From Anaerolineae bacterium (GTDB lineage Bacteria > Chloroflexota > Anaerolineae > Aggregatilineales > Phototrophicaceae), in the NCBI GenBank assembly GCA_022843745.1, contig JALHNB010000046.1:1-56247 (forward strand): a stretch of DNA of 56,247 nt, read 5' to 3'. Positions within the stretch are counted from its first letter, which is position 1. Each line of letters begins with the position of its first letter. Below, in pieces: positions 51,450-56,247 of the stretch. The notes beneath the pieces were generated by a model. That model did not search any database, was not told where the DNA came from, and saw only the letters and a program-made list of their open reading frames with translations. Made by a program: the position numbers and the translations under genes.

Positions 51450-51809
51450 AGATCATTCTCAGACCACAATTCGTTTTACGTTTCTGGTTGCCCTGCTTCA
51501 CTCTCAGGGCTTCTTCTTTTTTATATGCGGTTGCGGTTTTTACTGTCTCCAACGCTCATGTTAATAGAACGTTTCTTGCTAACTAAATGATTCGGGATTA
51601 CACTGAGGTCAAAGGGAAATTCCCTTTGATGAAAATCAAAATCCGGCTCGTCCGGTACACAAGCCCCCGTTGCCATTGATACCTATCTCGTTTGAATGCG
51701 CGTTATTGCTTGCCAGCTGACGCACTCAGAGATAATTGGCGCGGGGTTTCGTGTTTCTATCGCTAAAATATAGAGTTATTCGCCAGAATTATCTAGCCGG
51801 GTAAAACAG
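51450..51809. other. gene-free stretch with palindromes
   Basis: About 360 bp with no open frame of coding quality. Contains GGGAAATTCCC-type symmetry near 51611 and leads into the 36-bp palindrome. It separates the RepA-like operon from the next minus-strand gene and may hold its promoter. Confidence 0.4.
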
Positions 51810-51845
51810 AAAGTCGGGACAAGTACCGGTACTTGTCCCGACTTT
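51810..51845. repeat. 36-bp perfect palindrome
   Basis: Each half is AAAGTCGGGACAAGTACC, meeting with no loop. It covers the stop codon edge of the gene at 51845. On the minus strand TTTCTGTTTT follows, so it can terminate transcription. The perfection over 36 bp also allows a DNA-protein role. Confidence 0.75.
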
Positions 51846-52546
51846 TACTCTCCGATGGATTTCTCATATCTGTTGACCTGTTTATTCACATAATTACCGA
51901 GACCTTGATATTTATGTTTGGCCTTTGCCATGAGCGCTGAAGCCTGGTGATACACGCCATAATCTTCATGTTCCTCAGAATTTGCTGATAGCCAATTGTC
52001 AAGTGTCTTTTGAACATTGACCGCTGTCTCGTGTGCATTCTTGCCTTTATGCTGTGACCCCAGTTGCCCGATGAGTTGATTGGGTGGGTGCATCCCTCGT
52101 GGCTGCCCGCCACGATTAACCTTAGCGGTGAGATCGACAAGGCCCTCAGCGAAGAGGGTTTGTTTTGTGAGGTTCTGTAAATCTTTATAGGCTGTCGCAT
52201 CTCCCGCCAGGAGTCGGTGATAGGCGTTTAAGCGCTCATCAACAAGTTGTTTCGCATTGTCATCGATTAGGTTAACATTCCGTAGTTCTTTTTCTATATC
52301 ACAATATTCGCGGTAAATCTGCTTCTGTATGGTATTCAATTGATCCATCATCCCAGCACCGCGATCAATGACACATTGGTCAAATCGCGTTATCAAGCGA
52401 TCCAGACTGCCAACTTTTTTTATGAATGGCAGGGTGTGTTTTATCAAACGCTCATCGGCCTGCTGCTGTGCTTCGGCTCGAATGGATTCGAGTACGCTAC
52501 GCGGAATAGTAATTCCTCTGGATTGCCCATCTCGTCTTTTATTCAT
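51845..52546 (-). CDS. coiled, basic DNA-associated-looking protein
   Basis: A 233-aa protein from ATG 52546 with AGGAG 8 nt upstream; an in-frame start at 52657 lacks a site. It begins MNKRRDGQSRGITIPRSVL, a ribbon-helix-helix-like N-terminus, then long helices (RLITRFDQCVIDRGAGMMDQ, NTIQKQIYREYCDIEKELRN). Basic and Gln-rich. Could be a relaxosome or partition accessory. No family recognised. The terminator palindrome sits at its end. Confidence 0.6.
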   Translation of the reverse strand: MNKRRDGQSRGITIPRSVLESIRAEAQQQADERLIKHTLPFIKKVGSLDRLITRFDQCVIDRGAGMMDQLNTIQKQIYREYCDIEKELRNVNLIDDNAKQLVDERLNAYHRLLAGDATAYKDLQNLTKQTLFAEGLVDLTAKVNRGGQPRGMHPPNQLIGQLGSQHKGKNAHETAVNVQKTLDNWLSANSEEHEDYGVYHQASALMAKAKHKYQGLGNYVNKQVNRYEKSIGE

Positions 52547-52954
52547 TTTTCTGCTCCTGTTATGTTTGATCCGTTCTTGAAGAAGACCTTTTGCTTCCAG
52601 CTTTACGCTCCCCTTTTGCATATTACAAATAGCACCTAGATTACCTAGTGTACACACTGTTTCTCATGCAATGTAGTCTTTGTTTATTCAATCAAAAATG
52701 CAAGGTATATTGGCTCCCAATACGGTCATAAATACCTTTCACCTTTATCGCGTTGCAGCGTGTAAAGCAAGGCGCATTAGCGTACATAAAACGAACGACA
52801 CATTCAATCCTTCTTCATCCGACTTTACGTGAATAAGCCGCTTCGCATAGTTCTAAGTCAATAACACCCCCTTCATGCACATATGTAAAATTCACAAATC
52901 CCAATAGCAATTTTTCCTTTAACGCTTTATGTGTTATGAAAAAATGTCCTGAAT
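52547..52954. other. gene-free stretch
   Basis: Apart from the promoter region of the 51845-52546 gene I find nothing that can be supported; AT-rich, with short direct repeats only. Confidence 0.4.
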
Positions 52955-54439
52955 TTAGTCGATGAATGCCTCGCGCCGCCGACGCCAAAACACTTGCTCT
53001 GATGCCCTACCCTCGCTGAAATATACCGCCTCATTCAGTGGTGTTGCCCGTTCACCAGCGGACGTAATCGGTTCGCCACGATTCGTCCATTCGAACACCC
53101 CGCGACGGCTACGCTCATGCCGACCCAGGAACACATAGACTGGCCGGTTCACTTCCCCAAGTAAACCCATGCGGAATTTCCGACTGCGCTGGTGGGCTTT
53201 CAGTTTCTTGGAACTTTGGAAGTAGAGACGCGCTTTCCCGCCACGCTTAGAATTAGCAGGATCGTCAATACTTTGTGCTGCTTTCCGAATTTTTGTAGCC
53301 TGGCCTTTTTTGGAATGACTTTCAATGGTGCTGTGATAGGTGTTGGCGATTTGCCACATCAGCCGCGTTTCATGAGCGATGCCTTTCGTCGTGCGGATTT
53401 GCGCCAGGTACGGCTGCGCGTGATCTGGGATATGCTCAATGCTGGCCTCGTCATCATCAGGGACATACTGCACGATGTTGTGCTGTATCGCGATGATGTG
53501 TTGCAGGCGATTCTGTTCCCACCGCCGCAGCGTGGTCTGGTCACGCCCGAACAAACCTTCCAGGGTCTCCCGCGCGATAGTAACATCCCACTTCCCCTTT
53601 TCGCTCCGTCCTGCTATCCACCCTGCGTATAGTATCGCTTCCCACGCTTCGAGGCTGCCGGATGGGTCGAGCAGAACATCCCGGTTGCCAGGTAGATTGG
53701 TCTCAGTCATAATGCCTTGTTCACGCGCCATCTCAGTCATGATGGCTGATACAGGCTGGATGCCGCGCAGGTAGAGCCGCTTGCCCACACAGTACCAGAA
53801 CAGCCCATAGCTGTCCTTCAGCAGCCGATTGAAGTGGCGCTTGGTACAGGGAATGCGGTACGCCTGCACCTTCTCCCAGAGACTGCGGCGCGTGATGACG
53901 CCACTGCCCTGCTCACTCCGCGTAATGTCGCGTGCCAGCACCCAGAGGCGGAACTGATGGGCAAGCTGAAGCGAGATGGACAGCCTGCCGACTTCCCAGT
54001 CCACGCGGATCGACTTCTGCTGACATGGCGGCAGAATCTGCGGGGTGACATCGAAAATTTCCTCAAATGTCGCGGTGGCAGCACGCTTGGCGCTTAATCG
54101 GTTGGCTTTGGGCTGGCGTTTTCGATGCTTGGCAGCCGCTTTAATCTGTCTGTGCGGGTCGGGGACATACGAGGCTTTGCAGTGCGCCAGGGCATCGAGC
54201 GCGGCGATCCGACCATCGAGTTCCAGGCTAGTAGCCCTAAACAGAAGCTGCTTGAGGAGTGAATCGGGCAAGCTGGCGTGGATTTTCGCGCTCAAGGCGT
54301 CGGCAAGGTGCGGGGCGTGAGTAATGCACCACTGCGCGGATTCGAGCGCCTGGCGCGGTGGGTCGGCAGCGAGGGAGTCCCACAGGGCGTTGAGAGACAC
54401 CAATATGCGGTTGTGCGACAGATTTTGCTCAGTTGCCAC
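52955..54439 (-). CDS. large basic protein, possible replication initiator
   Basis: A 494-aa protein starting at GTG 54439. Helical N-terminal 110 residues, a very basic Lys/Arg/Ala linker (AAKHRKRQPKANRLSAKRAA), then winged-helix-like parts (VITRRSLWEKVQAYRIPCTKRHFNRLLKD; ETLEGLFGRDQTTLRRWEQNRLQ) and a basic C-terminus with aromatic patches (YVFLGRHERSRRGVF). Two DNA-binding segments and position between partition gene and replication genes suit an initiator. I find no catalytic motif. Possible antisense transcription begins just upstream. Confidence 0.6.
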   Translation of the reverse strand: MATEQNLSHNRILVSLNALWDSLAADPPRQALESAQWCITHAPHLADALSAKIHASLPDSLLKQLLFRATSLELDGRIAALDALAHCKASYVPDPHRQIKAAAKHRKRQPKANRLSAKRAATATFEEIFDVTPQILPPCQQKSIRVDWEVGRLSISLQLAHQFRLWVLARDITRSEQGSGVITRRSLWEKVQAYRIPCTKRHFNRLLKDSYGLFWYCVGKRLYLRGIQPVSAIMTEMAREQGIMTETNLPGNRDVLLDPSGSLEAWEAILYAGWIAGRSEKGKWDVTIARETLEGLFGRDQTTLRRWEQNRLQHIIAIQHNIVQYVPDDDEASIEHIPDHAQPYLAQIRTTKGIAHETRLMWQIANTYHSTIESHSKKGQATKIRKAAQSIDDPANSKRGGKARLYFQSSKKLKAHQRSRKFRMGLLGEVNRPVYVFLGRHERSRRGVFEWTNRGEPITSAGERATPLNEAVYFSEGRASEQVFWRRRREAFID

Positions 54440-54492
54440 GACTCAACCATTCTAAAAAAGTGAGAGGCGGCAAAATGCAAATAAAATCCTAA

Positions 54493-54562
54493 CTTGCCAT
54501 ATGCGAGTTTCGCGCTATACTTGAAACATAGACAAGAAAATATCCACCTCTCAAAGGTGGTG
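54493..54562 (+). promoter_or_regulatory. candidate plus-strand promoter and short RNA
   Basis: TTGCCA (54496 region) and TATACT are separated by 16 nt on the plus strand, followed by CCACCTCTCAAAGGTGG, a short hairpin. It points away from the initiator-like gene's start. A small regulatory RNA is possible; this is read by eye only. Confidence 0.3.
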
Positions 54563-54600
54563 CTATCTAGCAAACGCACTCGCATCGGTGACCAAACCAA

Positions 54601-54830
54601 AATCGCGGGTGTTTTGCATTTATATACAGAGAGAACTATAGCGTGACTCGAAGATTCCGGCGAATCTTGTTCCGATTTCCGAAATCACTTCTCCCACCCA
54701 GGTTGTCCTTGCCTCAAAAAGGTTGTCCCCCGAAGCACATTGCCCATCAAATTCATGACAGGATAACTACTCTGAGGGACAATTCAATTGTACGCCAAAT
54801 TTCGAGGGTCTAGCAAGCACCCTACCCCAC
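54601..54830. other. gap downstream of the actin-like gene
   Basis: No gene; includes GGTTGTCCTTGCCTCAAAAA and GGTTGTCC repeated 35 bp apart (54700 and 54721 regions). Nothing more can be supported. Confidence 0.35.
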
Positions 54831-55925
54831 TTACGCGAGACTCCCATTCTTTAGCCGCATCAACGCGAACCGCAGCCCACCTACCGCGTTGAAATCGACA
54901 GGGTGAATCTTCTTCGTTGAGGGATATTTTTTCCGATCCAGAATTTTCGGGCCGTACCATTTCTTCAGATGATCTTCCACCAGCGTCGCTTCCCCACCGA
55001 CCACGATCACGCTCTTGATGCCACGAAAGCTTCCAAACACGCCATCACAGATATTGTTCGCGATCCACTCTGCGAAGCGGACAGAATGTTTCTCCATCAG
55101 CGATTGGAGTTCGACTTCGACCCCGGCCACTTTCAGAGTGTAGTCTTTCTCTTCCAACCCTCGTCTAATCACAACATCAATGTCATCCACGCTCAGGTTG
55201 GCGAAATCGTCACCCTGCTTCTTGACCGTCCGCAGGATGGGTTCGCGAATGTGAACGTTCAGTCCACCGTTTTCCCAGGTCGCGGTTTCGAGCGCCTCCG
55301 GGTTGAAGTTGCCATCGACCATCTTGAGCGCATCGAGCGTATGTGCGCCGATGTCCAGGATGACCGTATCGCCGGACAGCACATCGTTTTTTGTCAGGTT
55401 GCCTTCGTCATCGACGATGAAGCAAGCCGCCGCGCCGATGCCTTCGGGCCAGATTTGTACGTGATTGTAGTGCCAGTGTCGGGGCTTCTTATCACCTTTG
55501 AGCTTGATCTCCACCTCGCGCCTATCGCCTGTGAACCTATCGAGCATCGTCTGCTTGGCATCGACGTACATGCCTGGAGGTGCGAACAAGGTCAGATCGA
55601 CAGTACCCTCTTTGATGCCCAACTTCGCCAGCGCGACGGCCACGAGGAACTGATACATTTCATTGCCATACCTAGCCGCCCCCATGTGTCGTTCCAGGTT
55701 GCGCCGCGTGACGCGAATGACATCATCGCCCACCACATATCGATGACCATACCAATCGGCGTATTCGTATTGAAGCTCTAAATCTGCGCCCAGCCCAAGA
55801 CTGTCGCCTGTAGCCGCTGCACGAACCGATGGGAAATAAACACTCTTAAACCCGCCACCTGCTTTGGCAAGCACCGCATTGGTGCCGCCATTGCCTGGAT
55901 CAACCGAGATAACGTTATCCGACAT
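54831..55925 (-). CDS. actin-like ParM/PRTRC system protein D
   Basis: A 364-aa actin-fold ATPase from ATG 55925 with AGGAG 8-9 nt upstream (an in-frame start at 56021 is out of character). Phosphate 1 is VISVDPGNGGTNAVL, phosphate 2 VILDIGAHTLDAL, and the adenosine motif is VIVVGGEATLVEDHL. Family layout is ParM/Alp-like, the D member of PRTRC systems, which partners ParB. It would form filaments that move replicated DNA or tether it. Its gene is about 18 kb from parB, on the opposite strand. Located next to a small gene on its 5' side. Confidence 0.9.
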   Translation of the reverse strand: MSDNVISVDPGNGGTNAVLAKAGGGFKSVYFPSVRAAATGDSLGLGADLELQYEYADWYGHRYVVGDDVIRVTRRNLERHMGAARYGNEMYQFLVAVALAKLGIKEGTVDLTLFAPPGMYVDAKQTMLDRFTGDRREVEIKLKGDKKPRHWHYNHVQIWPEGIGAAACFIVDDEGNLTKNDVLSGDTVILDIGAHTLDALKMVDGNFNPEALETATWENGGLNVHIREPILRTVKKQGDDFANLSVDDIDVVIRRGLEEKDYTLKVAGVEVELQSLMEKHSVRFAEWIANNICDGVFGSFRGIKSVIVVGGEATLVEDHLKKWYGPKILDRKKYPSTKKIHPVDFNAVGGLRFALMRLKNGSLA

Positions 55926-55941
55926 GACACTTACTCCTAAT

Positions 55942-56166
55942 CTAGCGTTTCTTGTTGCGAGTAAAGCGACCCGTGCGCTGCTTCTGACCGTCAGGTGCAG
56001 GTGCGTTCGCCAGCGCTTCATCCAGTTTCTCAGCGATCAGGTAACGAACGACAGCGCTCCGATTGATGCGCTCCGGGTGAAATGGCTGTCGCAGCCCGGT
56101 CACACCCAAGCGCTCCAGATACTCGGCGATGGTCTGTGTATGATTCTTTTGGATTAGACCCAGAAA
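55942..56166 (-). CDS. small gene upstream of PRTRC D, start unclear
   Basis: An open frame of 74 codons ending TAG 55942, 16 bp before the PRTRC D start. It reads LIQKNHTQTIAEYLERLGVTGLRQPF and, later, RYLIAEKLDEALANAPAPDG, ending basic (RFTRNKKR). There is no ATG in frame: CTG 56163 or TTG/GTG inside are the only choices, and an upstream ATGTCAGTAAAT is out of frame. It may be frameshifted at its start or use a rare codon. Protein-like composition and position before PRTRC D favour a real gene. Confidence 0.5.
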   Translation of the reverse strand, partial: FLGLIQKNHTQTIAEYLERLGVTGLRQPFHPERINRSAVVRYLIAEKLDEALANAPAPDGQKQRTGRFTRNKKR

Positions 56167-56247
56167 CTATTTACTGACATCGTGACCACCCGCTGGTGGA
56201 AAAATCTCTAATCAATGGCAATGCTCCGCAGAGAGTATCCCTGACAA

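Noticed and set aside
54969-55781. Plus-strand open frame of 270 codons
   Set aside because: Antisense of the PRTRC D gene.
1-56247. tRNA, rRNA and tmRNA genes
   Set aside because: I looked for T-loop and acceptor patterns and saw no convincing cloverleaf; a covariance scan would settle it.

Overview
No rRNA or other taxonomic marker is present, so the host is inferred. Two-domain DUF305 proteins, several STAND/WD40/TPR proteins, an FxsB-like radical-SAM peptide cluster and IS982, IS1182 and ISL3-type transposases together fit a filamentous or soil-type Chloroflexota genome. An actinobacterium or another GC-moderate bacterium is less likely but not excluded. The window looks like accessory DNA: two intact insertion sequences, at least four transposase or integrase scars, an intact tyrosine recombinase, and a large plasmid or integrative-element backbone on the right.

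Layout. At 1-1.7 kb there is a truncated gene end, a small protein and an intact tyrosine recombinase with a lox-like inverted repeat just upstream. At 1.7-2.8 kb lies a zincin with an eCIS-effector-like N-terminus. At 3.0-6.5 kb a NarL/NarX-type two-component pair sits beside a secreted Met/His-rich double-DUF305 protein, probably a metal-stress module. At 6.7-8.0 kb is a graveyard of DUF305, integrase and ISL3 fragments plus an intact-looking 150-bp MITE. At 8.2-11.9 kb are an orphan WD40 protein, a small membrane protein and a histidine phosphatase.

At 12.0-16.4 kb, all on the minus strand, is a ribosomally made, modified peptide (RiPP) cluster. It holds a 71-aa precursor ending in a doubled FGSHGS motif, an FxsB-like radical SAM/SPASM enzyme, a HExxH protein of the peptide-hydroxylase type and a GYPTCC-motif protein. 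At 17.0-21.4 kb a second minus-strand set holds a sigma-like factor, an AAA ATPase, two membrane proteins with the same C-terminal module, a Ser/Gly-rich repeat microprotein and a secreted three-repeat protein. At 21.6-27.5 kb are a SARP/BTAD-FGE fusion and a 1510-aa NB-ARC-TPR STAND protein with a DUF4062/TIR-like N-terminus. Actinobacterial FxSxx-COOH systems also pair the radical SAM enzyme with NB-ARC/TPR and TIR-like partners, so 12-27.5 kb may be one large variant of that theme.

At 28.4-31.1 kb are an intact IS982 and an intact IS1182 element. At 31.5-34.2 kb is a run of small minus-strand genes with a broken DNA methylase. At 34.2-35.5 kb is a 1.3-kb AT-rich gene-free block bordered by a heptamer repeat array and a 14-bp perfect hairpin.

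From 35.5 kb to the right edge is the backbone of a plasmid or integrative element of the PRTRC type: ParB, a 1161-aa methylase-helicase fusion, PRTRC E-like, C, F-like, B and ThiF proteins, then on the minus strand an adenine methylase, CHC2/TOPRIM primase, RepA-like AAA ATPase, a CHC2-like protein without cysteines, a 494-aa possible initiator and the actin-like PRTRC D protein. Upstream of ParB and two early genes sits a repeated RNA module: in two copies a predicted three-way junction, in all three an intrinsic terminator followed by a small hairpin against the Shine-Dalgarno sequence. It looks like an undescribed cis-regulatory RNA.
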